Below are positions 1 through 8,517 of a stretch of DNA of 64,000 nt, piece by piece. The position numbers were made by a program, and so were the translations under genes. The stretch is from assembly GCF_038397775.1 (NCBI RefSeq), contig NZ_CP151650.1, forward strand, positions 1,178,001-1,242,000, in the 5' to 3' direction. Under the pieces are notes generated by a model. The model saw only the letters and a program-made list of their open reading frames with translations, ran no database searches and had not been told where the DNA came from. The stretch is from Pseudomonas sp. RC10 (lineage in GTDB: Bacteria; Pseudomonadota; Gammaproteobacteria; Pseudomonadales; Pseudomonadaceae). Numbering within the stretch: the stretch's first letter is position 1; every line of letters starts with the position of its first letter.

Positions 1-1
1 G

Positions 2-265
2 CTCAATAACCATGGGCTTTTGACCTGCGCCTCCAGCATCGCGGACACCTTTCTGATGATGTTCACCTTTCAGCGCGCCTGTGAGATTCAGGTGCTTGCC
101 CAAGGTGGCGGGGCCGAACTGATCCCTATCGACGGACAGATTCTCGCAGGCGCGAAGGCGATGGTCGCCGGCGTAACGCGCAGCGCCGAGGGCATGGGTG
201 GCAAATTGGCCTGGCCTGCCTTGTTGCGCAAACTCGATCAATGCTCTCCGGGATACGCGCAGTAA
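2..265 (+). CDS. class II aldolase/adducin family protein, C-terminal part (5' end outside window)
   Basis: The reading frame is open from the first bases, so only the last 87 residues or so are present. The residues NNHGLLT near the start match the metal-ligand histidine region of class II aldolase/adducin folds (the usual form is HG-LLT-G), followed by the helix with DTF and QRACEIQ that is common in this family. Members bind a divalent metal and cleave or decarboxylate small sugar-like substrates; the substrate here cannot be told. The TAA stop overlaps the ATG of the next gene (TAATG), which suggests translational coupling with the hydrolase and a shared catabolic role. Confidence 0.7.
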   Translation, partial: LNNHGLLTCASSIADTFLMMFTFQRACEIQVLAQGGGAELIPIDGQILAGAKAMVAGVTRSAEGMGGKLAWPALLRKLDQCSPGYAQ

Positions 266-1239
266 TGTGTCTCGCGGAAATCCCCCTCAGCGTTTGGCGC
301 AGACGAGGCCACGACTTCGTGTTTCGCGGCCATCGCATTCGCTATTGGGCGGCCGGGCAGGGCGAGCCCTTACTGCTGATCCACGGTTTTCCTACGGCAA
401 GTTGGGATTGGCACTACTTGTGGCAGCCGCTGGCCCGCCGCTACCGGGTCATCGCCTGCGACATGCTGGGATTTGGCGACTCCGCCAAACCTCGGGATCA
501 TGTGTACAGCCTTATTGAGCAAGCGGATCTGCAGCAGGCGTTGCTCGGCCATCTGGAGGTGAGCCAGCCGGTGCACATCCTCGCCCATGACTACGGTGAC
601 AGCGTCGCCCAGGAACTCTTGGCGCGGCACGCCGAGGGGCGGTTTGACATGGGCAGTTGCGCGTTTCTCAACGGCGGCCTGTTTCCGGAGGCGTATCGAC
701 CGTGCCGGGTGCAGAAAATGCTGCTTGGCCGCTTGGGCTGGGTGGTGGGGCGGCTGTTCGACCGCAACAGCCTGGACCACGACTTCAGTCGGACATTCGG
801 GCCCGACACCCGCCCCAGTGAAAGCGAACTGGATGATTTCTGGAGCCTGATTTCAGCTGGCCGAGGCCATCACATGCTGTATCGCCTGATCAATTACCTC
901 CCCGAACGCGTAGAGCTGCGCGACCGTTGGGTGCAGGCGATGCAGCGCAATCAAGTGCCGATGCGCTTTATCAACGGCGCCGCCGACCCGATTTCCGGGC
1001 GCCATATGGTGGAGCGCTATCGTGAGCTGATTCCCAACCCGGACACCATCTTGCTGCCGGATGTGGGCCGCTACCCCCAGACGGAGGCGCCCGCACGTGT
1101 CTTGAGCTGCTACGAGGCGTTTCGCGCTTCAGCCGCTGACTTCAGACCTCCAATTGTCGTGCCGCTGGCGATCCAGAACAGTAAGCCCGCCAATCATCCC
1201 TTTGTGTTATCGAGCACCATTCAGAACGGCTCGTATTGA
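265..1239 (+). CDS. alpha/beta-fold hydrolase, MEST/epoxide-hydrolase-like
   Basis: A 324-aa alpha/beta hydrolase. The oxyanion-hole motif HGFPTASWDW is near residue 35 and is followed by ACDMLGFGDS. The nucleophile elbow reads AHDYGDS, so the predicted nucleophile is Asp, as in haloalkane dehalogenases, epoxide hydrolases and the MEST group, and not Ser. I place the start at ATG 265, which overlaps the upstream stop; a longer in-frame start exists at 241 but would lie inside the aldolase gene. The C-terminus ends with about 35 residues beyond the fold that look non-conserved. The substrate is unknown. Context suggests a catabolic operon with the flanking aldolase and SDR genes. Confidence 0.75.
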   Translation: MCLAEIPLSVWRRRGHDFVFRGHRIRYWAAGQGEPLLLIHGFPTASWDWHYLWQPLARRYRVIACDMLGFGDSAKPRDHVYSLIEQADLQQALLGHLEVSQPVHILAHDYGDSVAQELLARHAEGRFDMGSCAFLNGGLFPEAYRPCRVQKMLLGRLGWVVGRLFDRNSLDHDFSRTFGPDTRPSESELDDFWSLISAGRGHHMLYRLINYLPERVELRDRWVQAMQRNQVPMRFINGAADPISGRHMVERYRELIPNPDTILLPDVGRYPQTEAPARVLSCYEAFRASAADFRPPIVVPLAIQNSKPANHPFVLSSTIQNGSY

Positions 1240-1359
1240 TTGTGACCCGCCAGCGACTGGTTGACACTCCATGACTGTTTCGCACGCCCTCGAACGCTCC
1301 AGCTGATTGGCGCGGACCTCACGGAATCGAGTGTGTGCCTCATCGTTGGGGAGTGCGGC

Positions 1360-2271
1360 ATGAGTGAGTCCATACGTTTCGAAGACAAAGTGGTCATCGT
1401 CACGGGTGCCGGCGGCGGGCTTGGGCGGGCCCACGCCTTGCTGTTCGCCCGCCACGGGGCGCGAGTGGTGGTGAATGACCTGGGCGGTTCGGCCCATGGT
1501 GAAGGCGCCAATGCGTCGGCAGCCGACCGCGTCGTGGCGGAAATTCGCGAAGCGGGCGGCCAGGCAGTGGCCAATCATGATTCTGTGACCGATGGCGACA
1601 AGATCGTCCAAAACGCGCTGGATGCGTTCGGTCGCGTAGACGTCGTGGTGAACAACGCGGGGATTCTGCGCGACAAGAGTTTCGCCAAAATGGAAGACGC
1701 CGATTGGGAGCTGGTTTACCGGGTTCACGTCGAAGGCGCCTACAAAGTGACCCATGCCGCCTGGCCCCATCTTCGCGAGCAGAACTACGGGCGGGTCATC
1801 TTCACCTCGTCCACGTCCGGGATCTACGGCAATTTCGGCCAATCCAACTACGGCATGGCCAAGCTCGGCCTCTACGGCCTGACCCGCACACTGGCGCTGG
1901 AAGGGCGCAAGAACAACATTCTGGTCAACGCCATCGCACCGACCGGTGGCACGAGAATGACCGAAGGACTGATCCCGGCCAGCGTCTTCGAGCTTCTCAA
2001 GCCTGAACTCGTCAGCCCATTGGTGGTGTACCTGGGCAGTGAACACTGCCAAGAGAGCGCCGGATTATATGAAGTCGGAGGCGGCTGGATAGGCAAGGTC
2101 CGCTGGGAACGCAGCATTGGCGCCGGGTTCGACCCAAGGGCAGGGTTCTCGCCAGAGGATGTCGCCGCGCAATGGAACACCATCAACGACTTCACCGACG
2201 CGGCACATCCTGGCGACAACGTTGAAGCGCTGAAGGAAATGATGGCGAATCTGCAGAGGTTTGCGGGTTGA
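1360..2271 (+). CDS. SDR family oxidoreductase, 3-hydroxyacyl-CoA dehydrogenase-like
   Basis: A 303-aa short-chain dehydrogenase. The cofactor motif TGAGGGLGRA lies near residue 16, NNAGI near 97, the catalytic Ser in FTSSTSG and the Tyr/Lys pair in YGMAK. The long insert after VVNDLGG and the C-terminal extension after the Rossmann core resemble the 3-hydroxyacyl-CoA dehydrogenase half of peroxisomal multifunctional enzyme 2 (HSD17B4 type), so an NAD-dependent oxidation of a 3-hydroxyacyl-CoA or similar substrate is likely. The start is ATG 1360, preceded by a GGGGAG ribosome site; an in-frame ATG at 1261 would add 33 non-conserved residues. Probably co-transcribed with the hydrolase. Confidence 0.8.
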   Translation: MSESIRFEDKVVIVTGAGGGLGRAHALLFARHGARVVVNDLGGSAHGEGANASAADRVVAEIREAGGQAVANHDSVTDGDKIVQNALDAFGRVDVVVNNAGILRDKSFAKMEDADWELVYRVHVEGAYKVTHAAWPHLREQNYGRVIFTSSTSGIYGNFGQSNYGMAKLGLYGLTRTLALEGRKNNILVNAIAPTGGTRMTEGLIPASVFELLKPELVSPLVVYLGSEHCQESAGLYEVGGGWIGKVRWERSIGAGFDPRAGFSPEDVAAQWNTINDFTDAAHPGDNVEALKEMMANLQRFAG

Positions 2272-2415
2272 AGTAGAGGCTGGGCGTGACCGTTTCAGGG
2301 GAGTGGAACGGGTGAATTTTGTAGGGCGATTATTGGCTTATTTGTAGGAAGGGTCTCTTTATAAGGCAATGATTCCGTCTTCAGGTTTTTTGCCTCAAGC
2401 CCGGGTCCGCGCCCC

Positions 2416-2444
2416 CGATAGGACGAACGTAATCGTTCCTATCG
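2416..2444 (+). promoter_or_regulatory. inverted repeat directly before the ribosome site of the 2457 gene
   Basis: The arms CGATAGGA (2416-2423) and TCCTATCG (2437-2444) are perfect complements around a 13-base loop, and the ribosome site GGAGG follows within a few bases. This could be an RNA hairpin that affects translation or a protein-binding operator. The function is inferred from position only. Confidence 0.4.
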
Positions 2445-2456
2445 TGGAGGTCGAAA

Positions 2457-2981
2457 ATGCTTCAGAATTTTTCCGAAATAAATCGCCGGCTCAGTACTTA
2501 TGCCGTCCTTCCAGATAACCGGTTCCGGACTCAATCAGGTGCTTCGGAGCAGGAAGAAAGCATCAAGCAAAAAGTCAGACAGTACTGGGCTGACGAAAGC
2601 ATCTCCAATAAAGAGAAATTGAAGGGCTTCAACCTGGACCTGTCAGGTTTTGATCCCAGGAATACCACCAACCGACAATTGCGTGAGATTGGCAATGTGC
2701 TGGTTGACATGGGCATCATTGATTACGGCACGTCGGGGTGGCTTTCGGGCATTGATCTGGATTTTGATGCGCAGGGAAATGAAATCAGCCTTGATAAGAA
2801 AGTGGATATGTATGACTACTTTGAGCGTCAACTCGGGTTTCTCAATAACCACATATCGGAGGGGCACGGGTTTGCCAGCGATACGCTGACCAAGCTGAAA
2901 ACGGTCATGTCGGTCACACTTGCGCTTGAGGAACATGCCAATACGCCTCGCGAGAGGTCCTTGGTCAACATCCGAACATGA
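2457..2981 (+). CDS. hypothetical protein, 174 aa
   Basis: An ATG start with a GGAGG ribosome site 6 bases upstream supports a real gene. The protein is soluble, rich in Asp, Asn and Gln, has no signal peptide or membrane segment, and shows a mildly amphipathic C-terminal half (YFERQLGFLNNHI). I do not recognise the family. Base composition is lower in GC than in the surrounding metabolic genes and it sits beside two broken genes and a toxin-like gene, so it may be part of a recently acquired accessory block. It ends before a strong hairpin at 2998-3022. Confidence 0.55.
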   Translation: MLQNFSEINRRLSTYAVLPDNRFRTQSGASEQEESIKQKVRQYWADESISNKEKLKGFNLDLSGFDPRNTTNRQLREIGNVLVDMGIIDYGTSGWLSGIDLDFDAQGNEISLDKKVDMYDYFERQLGFLNNHISEGHGFASDTLTKLKTVMSVTLALEEHANTPRERSLVNIRT

Positions 2982-2997
2982 CCGAGATCATGAAGTC

Positions 2998-3022
2998 GGA
3001 GCGGTGAGTTCGTCACCGCTCC
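2998..3022. terminator. hairpin between convergent genes, possible bidirectional terminator
   Basis: A perfect 10-bp stem, GGAGCGGTGA and TCACCGCTCC, with a five-base loop, sits between the stop of the 2457 gene and the stop of the minus-strand pseudogene at 3031. There is no clear T-run, so termination is inferred from shape and place. Confidence 0.45.
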
Positions 3023-3030
3023 GGCGCCCC

Positions 3031-3424
3031 TTACAGCGGCACAGAGAAACTGCCGCGATAAGCGATAGGTGTTTTGCCATTACGATTGTCGAGAATCACC
3101 CGAAAGCTGCCACCGCCCCATTTGGCAGACGGGTCGTGTGCATCTCTTGCAACAGTGACCCAGCCACCGCCTTGTAGCTGTTCCACTGTCACAGGCTGCA
3201 GCGACCCCTGTTGAGTTCTCAACGTGATGTTGTGAAGTGTTGTTCCGCAATTGACGGTATAGCTGTGAACACTTTGTACTCGCCGGGCTTCGCTACGCCT
3301 GGTGACATCTGGTTGCTGTACCTGAAGCAGGGAAATGCTTGAGAAGACGGTGCTGCTGTGGCGGTGCTTGCAAGATGGGTCAGACTCAATGCCAGTATAA
3401 AAACAGCAATTTTTTATTATTCAT
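3031..3424 (-). pseudogene. frameshifted secreted-protein gene (about 131 codons)
   Basis: Reading from ATG 3424, which has an AGG ribosome site 9 bases upstream, gives MNNKK and then a stop. Adding one A to the A6 run near the start restores a clear signal peptide (IAVFILALSLTHLASTATA). Adding one C to a CCC run about 90 bases later joins this to a continuous mature part that runs through NCGTTLHNITLRTQQG and ends in GSFSVPL at the TAA at 3031. The repaired product would be a small periplasmic or secreted protein with one early Cys. The family was not recognised. Two homopolymer single-base losses could be real decay or assembly errors. Confidence 0.6.
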
Positions 3425-3441
3425 GATCAAACCTCATTTAT

Positions 3442-3705
3442 TTAAAAGTGCTCAAGATCGGCCGTAAACGTGGAATCCACATCGCACCGATAACTACCCT
3501 TTAAACATATGATCTTGTAGGACTGCTGCTCATAATTCCGTAAGGCATTTCTGATCGCACCCGAATCCCATGGTGCGTCCGCCGCTGCTTCATACGAAGC
3601 GCCGTCGCTACCGTAAACAGTCAGCCAAAAAAAAGCCGCTGCAAACGCAGCGGCTAAATATGACGTCAGATCCAGGAGCTTGAAAATCTACGTCAGGAAA
3701 TCCAT
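3442..3705 (-). pseudogene. small membrane-anchored protein gene with an in-frame TAG at codon 6
   Basis: An ATG at 3705, with AGG 8-9 bases upstream, opens MDFLT followed by TAG (3688-3690). The same frame then continues without another stop for 80 codons: a hydrophobic stretch (SYLAAAFAAAFFWLTVYG) and a polar domain with two Cys (ICLKGSYRC), ending at TAA 3442-3444. The protein-like composition, ribosome site and position just ahead of the next broken gene (17 bases) suggest a two-gene minus-strand operon in which both members are damaged. A point change such as CAG to TAG would explain the stop. Function unknown. Confidence 0.5.
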
Positions 3706-4049
3706 TGAGAGGCCTGAGGTAAAAACACCGTCAGACGAAATAAGAGGGATTTCCAGTTCGCGACGAGGGTGGCCGCGAAGTGAGTGAATGATAAGTTTTT
3801 CCCGATGGCTTAAACATCGTCGTTTACGACATGCAGTTTTACGTACGCGGCAACAATGTGATTTTTCCGGGCATCCCGTTGGACGGTTCCCACATAAGCC
3901 GTCGTAACCTAGGGGCGCATCATATAAATATGTACCGCTACCTCGGACGTTTGAACCCGTTTCATAGGCGCTCACTTTCGTCGTTTACCTGTGTTCCCAA
4001 TCGGCTGGATGCCGTGAGGGGGTAAGCGAACCACCCTGGAGCTGTACTC
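3706..4049. other. intergenic region without a recognised gene
   Basis: This stretch separates the damaged minus-strand pair from the large toxin-like gene and must hold the promoters of both, which I cannot pick out. The minus strand stays open in the frame of the pseudogene up to 3975, with a weak resemblance to a LuxR-type helix-turn-helix, but nothing convincing. The ribosome site of the next gene (GGAG) lies about 9 bases before its ATG. Confidence 0.4.
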
Positions 4050-7000
4050 ATGAATGCCGTGCTTGACCCCAAAATCACCCCTGCCGCCTCTCAAACCTTC
4101 GATGAAATCACTCAACACCTGACGGCGCTGTCCGAAGCCAGTTCCGGCTGTCAGCAGGTACTCGCACAAAGCCAGACCCTGCGCGAATGGACTTCTGAGC
4201 GACTGCGCGAAGGGTTGAACCGGGCGCGTCCGCAGACTGGGCTGGATGTGTCGAACCCGGACGCGATCTTCTACACCCGACGCACTGAAAGTGGGTCAAT
4301 TGTCTCTGTCGGCATGACCGATCTGCTGATTGACACCCTTCGCAACGGCTCGGCGCTTCCTTCCATTACCGATATCGGCTTCTATACCCGACACGGCACA
4401 CTGGAGCGCAATCATGCACTTACAGGTACGCAAAACCGCAGCATGATCAGCGTTCTCACTGCGCTGATGCCGACGCTCTTCTCCGGATATGAAGGGTATC
4501 TTCGGGGTCTCTGGACAAAAATGATCCCTCACCCTATGGACCCGTTGCGCATCGAACCGGCCGATCACATTTTGATCGACCTGCAACGCAAGACACTGAC
4601 CCATGAGATCGCGTTACGTATGTTGTGCCGGGCCATGTCGGTGCCGGAGCTCAACCGCTTATCCAGCGTCATTACCGGTGATTCGGTCGCCGGGGTGTAC
4701 GAAGTGGCGTTCGAAAAGCGTGGGCGAGGCATCCCATTACTGTCCACCTACGTCGTCAGCCAATCAGGACAGCCCTCGGATGACCCATCGGGCGTCGTTT
4801 TCCTGGTCATGCCTCATCGGGGCATTGAGCGTTTCGAATCGATTGGCGTCTTGCGCGAGGCACTGAGCCGGCGCTTTTTGAACGATTCACAGGATGCCCA
4901 TCTGGTCGCCGCCTTATGCCTGTCTGATCGCGGGCAATTGTTGACGACCGACATCCTTGCGCCGGAGGGTTGGCGGTTCGCAGCTGTCACCCGCCCGATG
5001 TTGGACCACCACCTGCAGTCGGTTAAAAGCAAAGCGGCTCAGGACTTCGCGTTCCTTCTGGAGCAAAAGGCGGCGGCCTCTGCCGCTTGGCATGAGCAAG
5101 TCGAGCTCGTTCAACTAAGCGCCTACCTGAATGACGCGATGGGGCATCGTTTCAATCTGCTCTCCGTCATGACGGATGCCTTCGTGGCGCCTCACTGGCG
5201 CAAGTACGCCAAGCCGTCCGACAAGACCCATTTGTTGGCCCTTGAGAGCAAACACCGAGCCTCGAAGGGGCGGTTGGCCAGTCGGCTCGCGGGCGTCGAA
5301 TCGCTCACCGTATTCGCCCACCGTGAGCTGACGGCTTACATTCAGGAGCATCTCGGTTGCCTGATCGACCCCAGCAAGGTCGTGATCACACTCGACGATA
5401 CGATCGCGCTCGGCCATGGCGACACGTTGGCAACCCAATACGCAAAGACCCTGTTCGAATTTGCCGTTGACGGGCTACCTGACACGGGTAAACCGCTTAG
5501 CTTCGCCCCCGCGCCGAATCACCTTCACACGGAGTTTTCTGAAGCGTTCGTCAGGACGATGCTCTCCGAGCTGAATCTGCATCATCGCTATGGCATCGCG
5601 CTTCGGCAGGCGTACGAGGACCCCGAAACCGTTCGCCAGATGGTCATCCATCGCGACAGTGCGCTCGCGTTGAGCAGTTTCACAGCGGGTCTGCGAGGGC
5701 ATTTGATTCAGGATCGCAGCCATGAGCTTTTGCGCATGATTCGCGGCGACCAGCGCCAGGAGGGATCTAAATACAGCATCGGCAGCCTGTACCTGCTTGA
5801 ATCCCACACGCGTTTCAACGACCTCATCGTGTTTGAAGAGAAAACCCGATCCGGCACCCATTACGTCCTTTATGCGCCTGGCGCACCAAACGGTCAGGAC
5901 TTCTTCGAATACAGAACCTGGCAACAGCTGTGTTTCGGGGTAGGTGCCTGGCTGGCGACTGACGCCGGCCGATCCTACGTCCATGACCAATTGACCGGGC
6001 CGACCGAGCATGGGCATGCCGCCATCCTCAACAACGTTCACCTGAAGCCTTCGCTGTGGGGATTGAACAGTTGCCTGTTCGTTCGCTGTACGGGCGAGAC
6101 CTTCCAAGCCAATATGGCGGATCTTGTCAGTCAGAAAGTGTCGCGTGCGGTGCAGGCGGCGGAGATGGCGGCCCCCCATACCGACAGCCAGACCTCGTTC
6201 GCCAGTCCGTCGATCCAGGCGTTGATGGATGCCCGGATCGAGGCGCTGAACGGCGAGTTCAAGTCGATCAGTACAGGCCTGGTGGATTATCGAAGCTATG
6301 TTCATCAATACACGACGCAGGTGCTGAACGAGTTTCTACGGCAAAACGGGTTTGATCGGTCCATCGACCCGGACACGCTTTACTTTGGCCTGGGGCAGCC
6401 TCGTCAGGAGACGCCGGACTTCGGTGAGCATAGCGAATTACATCAATTGACCGAGCTCATGATGGCAGGGAGTGAGGACATTCTTTCTCACCGCCCCCAG
6501 ATTCATCTGTATGTCTCGACCGGGCTGGACTACAGAGAACTCCCGATCAAGCTGACGCATTTCATTGACAAGCAAGTGCGAGGCGCGGACCTGGGCGCCA
6601 AGTACATGGACTTTATCGAGTCGTCGTTTCTAGGGCGTAAAAGCCCGCAATACGCACGCCGCAAGCGCCTGATGGCGAAACGCATTCAATACCAGATGTC
6701 CCGCGGTGCCTTGAAAGAATTCATGCGCGGCCAGCTCAGCGGCACTCAGTATGCCTGGCTGCGGCGAACCGTCATCAGCCTCGATCAGGATGCGTCGGTC
6801 CATAACCTGACCAGTGCCGTTTCCGCGTTTCGGATCGCCAATCAGATCATTGAGGGCGTTTACATCTTTCGGGACTTCGCCAAAACCGACCCTGACTTCA
6901 ATCTGCTGTACACCCCCAACGCTCCGGACGGGGTCGAGTTCCGGCGACTGTCGGACTACGCGCAGTTGCTGGATTCGTCGCCGATGCAAAACTATTACTA

Positions 7001-7562
7001 CAGTCGCGTGGCTTACATGGGGCAGCCACAGGTAGGGTCGTTCTTCGAGCGGCTCGAACGCGGCGGGAAGTTCGATGAGAAGTTCATCCGCATCGTGAAC
7101 CGTATTGAAAGTCGCATTCCTGACGCCGAGCTGATTTACGGGAACATGATCGAGCGAATGATTGCGGACGTGGATGCGCAGACCGAGAGCCTGGCCGAGG
7201 CCCGATTCGCGACCGCCTGGACGGTCATTCAGTGGCTGGGCAATGTGCTGTTGGTGCCGTTTCCGGCAGTGAGCATCGCCTGGGGGATATTCACCAGTGC
7301 GGTGAAGGTTTATCAGGGAATAGACGCCTATCTGTCAGGGGACAGAGCCGCCGCATTGCCATTATTGCTGGAAGGTGTGATGGGGCTGCTGAAGGGCGGG
7401 AATGCCGCCCGTAAGCTGTTCAATGCGGCGCAACTGGCCGCCAAAGGGGTTGGCGTGCCGGTGGGCGTCTGGGTCTGGCATAACCTGGAGTTCGAAGGAA
7501 AGCTGCAGGACGCGGTCAATGAATACCTCCGCGGGACGGCAGAGTCACTAGTCTTTGAGTGA
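4050..7562 (+). CDS. DUF6543 / dermonecrotic-toxin-like large protein
   Basis: A 1170-aa protein of the type annotated in Pseudomonas as dermonecrotic toxin domain or DUF6543 protein; I base this on overall character (length, N-terminal lead-in with many short helices, large alpha/beta middle, hydrophobic tail), not on a defined motif. It has no signal peptide. Residues from about 1050 to 1145 hold several hydrophobic segments (WTVIQWLGNVLLVPFPAVS, LPLLLEGVMGLL, GVGVPVGVWVW) that could insert in a membrane. The N-terminus carries a possible coiled-coil/helical part (TSERLREGLNRARPQ). No HExxH or similar catalytic signature was seen. Related proteins are suspected insecticidal or anti-eukaryotic toxins. 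Its 3' end overlaps the convergent SirB1-like gene by 47 bp. Confidence 0.6.
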   Translation: MNAVLDPKITPAASQTFDEITQHLTALSEASSGCQQVLAQSQTLREWTSERLREGLNRARPQTGLDVSNPDAIFYTRRTESGSIVSVGMTDLLIDTLRNGSALPSITDIGFYTRHGTLERNHALTGTQNRSMISVLTALMPTLFSGYEGYLRGLWTKMIPHPMDPLRIEPADHILIDLQRKTLTHEIALRMLCRAMSVPELNRLSSVITGDSVAGVYEVAFEKRGRGIPLLSTYVVSQSGQPSDDPSGVVFLVMPHRGIERFESIGVLREALSRRFLNDSQDAHLVAALCLSDRGQLLTTDILAPEGWRFAAVTRPMLDHHLQSVKSKAAQDFAFLLEQKAAASAAWHEQVELVQLSAYLNDAMGHRFNLLSVMTDAFVAPHWRKYAKPSDKTHLLALESKHRASKGRLASRLAGVESLTVFAHRELTAYIQEHLGCLIDPSKVVITLDDTIALGHGDTLATQYAKTLFEFAVDGLPDTGKPLSFAPAPNHLHTEFSEAFVRTMLSELNLHHRYGIALRQAYEDPETVRQMVIHRDSALALSSFTAGLRGHLIQDRSHELLRMIRGDQRQEGSKYSIGSLYLLESHTRFNDLIVFEEKTRSGTHYVLYAPGAPNGQDFFEYRTWQQLCFGVGAWLATDAGRSYVHDQLTGPTEHGHAAILNNVHLKPSLWGLNSCLFVRCTGETFQANMADLVSQKVSRAVQAAEMAAPHTDSQTSFASPSIQALMDARIEALNGEFKSISTGLVDYRSYVHQYTTQVLNEFLRQNGFDRSIDPDTLYFGLGQPRQETPDFGEHSELHQLTELMMAGSEDILSHRPQIHLYVSTGLDYRELPIKLTHFIDKQVRGADLGAKYMDFIESSFLGRKSPQYARRKRLMAKRIQYQMSRGALKEFMRGQLSGTQYAWLRRTVISLDQDASVHNLTSAVSAFRIANQIIEGVYIFRDFAKTDPDFNLLYTPNAPDGVEFRRLSDYAQLLDSSPMQNYYYSRVAYMGQPQVGSFFERLERGGKFDEKFIRIVNRIESRIPDAELIYGNMIERMIADVDAQTESLAEARFATAWTVIQWLGNVLLVPFPAVSIAWGIFTSAVKVYQGIDAYLSGDRAAALPLLLEGVMGLLKGGNAARKLFNAAQLAAKGVGVPVGVWVWHNLEFEGKLQDAVNEYLRGTAESLVFE

Positions 7563-8319
7563 GCCTGATCCGTTGAACAGGGTCTTCGCTCAACAATAGC
7601 GCGTGCTCCAGGTCGTAACGCTCGGCCTGCGGGCACTCCAGCGCCTGGTACAGGCTGGCGCGTGCGAGGTAATCGCTGGTGTTGGCCTGTCCCAGTTCAA
7701 ACACCCGGTTGGCATCTTTCAGGGACGCGATTGCATCGTCGTTGATGTGATGCAGGTGGCGCAGGTTGCGTGACAGGCGCTGCAGCATGGCCTGGGGTGT
7801 CGCGGTACGCATGTGATCGGCCTTGAGCGGCATGTCCGGCCCGAACTGGCGCAGCAGCAGTTCGCGGCAATCCTTGGGATAGAGCCTGCGGCCGCCGCAA
7901 GGGTCGAGGGTGTGGTCGGCGCCCGGCACACGCAGCAAGAAGTGACCGGGAAAGTTGACGCCCTCAAGGGGGATTTCCAGACGGCGCGCCAGTTCCAGCG
8001 CAATCATCGCCAGCCCCAACGGCTGGCCTCGGCGACGCTCGACAATCTTGTCCAGCAAGGCAACCTGCGGCTTGGGTTGGGCGACATCATCCTGTTGAAA
8101 TCCGATTGCCGTCATATGACGCAGAAGCGGTTGCGCCAGTTCAGTGGCAGGCAGCATCGGCAGAGCGGCGCTGACCTGGCGCTGAAGTTGATCGATCCAT
8201 TCGAAAACCTGCCGAGGATCGACCAGCGCATCGTGTTCGACACCGATCCACAGCGCTGCTTCGAACGTTGCAGGCGGCACGCTGTGGAAGCAATCGAGGC
8301 ATTTTTGGCGTGGATTCAT
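7516..8319 (-). CDS. SirB1 family protein (transglutaminase-like plus TPR-like)
   Basis: A 267-aa protein of the SirB1 family: an N-terminal transglutaminase-like fold carrying the family signatures RRGQPLGLAMIALELARRL and VNFPGHFLLRV (about residues 95-135), then DPCGGRRL and a C-terminal helical, TPR-like part. Family members are soluble and their biochemical role is not settled; in some genomes they sit next to prmC/prfA. Here it stands alone between a convergent toxin-like gene, which it overlaps by 47 bp at the 3' end, and the divergent leucine dehydrogenase. The ATG at 8319 fits the family N-terminus length. Confidence 0.8.
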   Translation of the reverse strand: MNPRQKCLDCFHSVPPATFEAALWIGVEHDALVDPRQVFEWIDQLQRQVSAALPMLPATELAQPLLRHMTAIGFQQDDVAQPKPQVALLDKIVERRRGQPLGLAMIALELARRLEIPLEGVNFPGHFLLRVPGADHTLDPCGGRRLYPKDCRELLLRQFGPDMPLKADHMRTATPQAMLQRLSRNLRHLHHINDDAIASLKDANRVFELGQANTSDYLARASLYQALECPQAERYDLEHALLLSEDPVQRIRLTQRLVTLPSRGGIH

Positions 8320-8517
8320 CGACTTCTCCGACCGGACCAGGCGTCTGAAATGCTGTTCCGGGAAGCTTTGTTTTAGCCCCCCGCGTGGGGGTTCGTCCAG
8401 TGCCGAAGACCGATTGGCGGCTTCATGTCGGCAAGTTGTCAGGATGTTTCCGTCGCTGCCGCCGTTTTTTCAGCGAACGCCTATACTCGCAGTACAAAAA
8501 AAACGGGAGCACTGCCG

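Noticed and set aside
3634..3656. Strong hairpin AGCCGCTGC/GCAGCGGCT followed by eight T on the minus strand, looking like a Rho-independent terminator
   Set aside because: The same bases read through in frame as LAAAFAAAFFW of the damaged minus-strand membrane protein gene, so the symmetry is better explained by coding of Ala-rich repeats.
3688..3975. 95-aa minus-strand frame with a LuxR-like stretch (LSHREKLIIHSLRG)
   Set aside because: The helix-turn-helix likeness is weak, the N-terminal half is not protein-like, and the frame is the upstream extension of the pseudogene at 3705, which has its own ribosome site.
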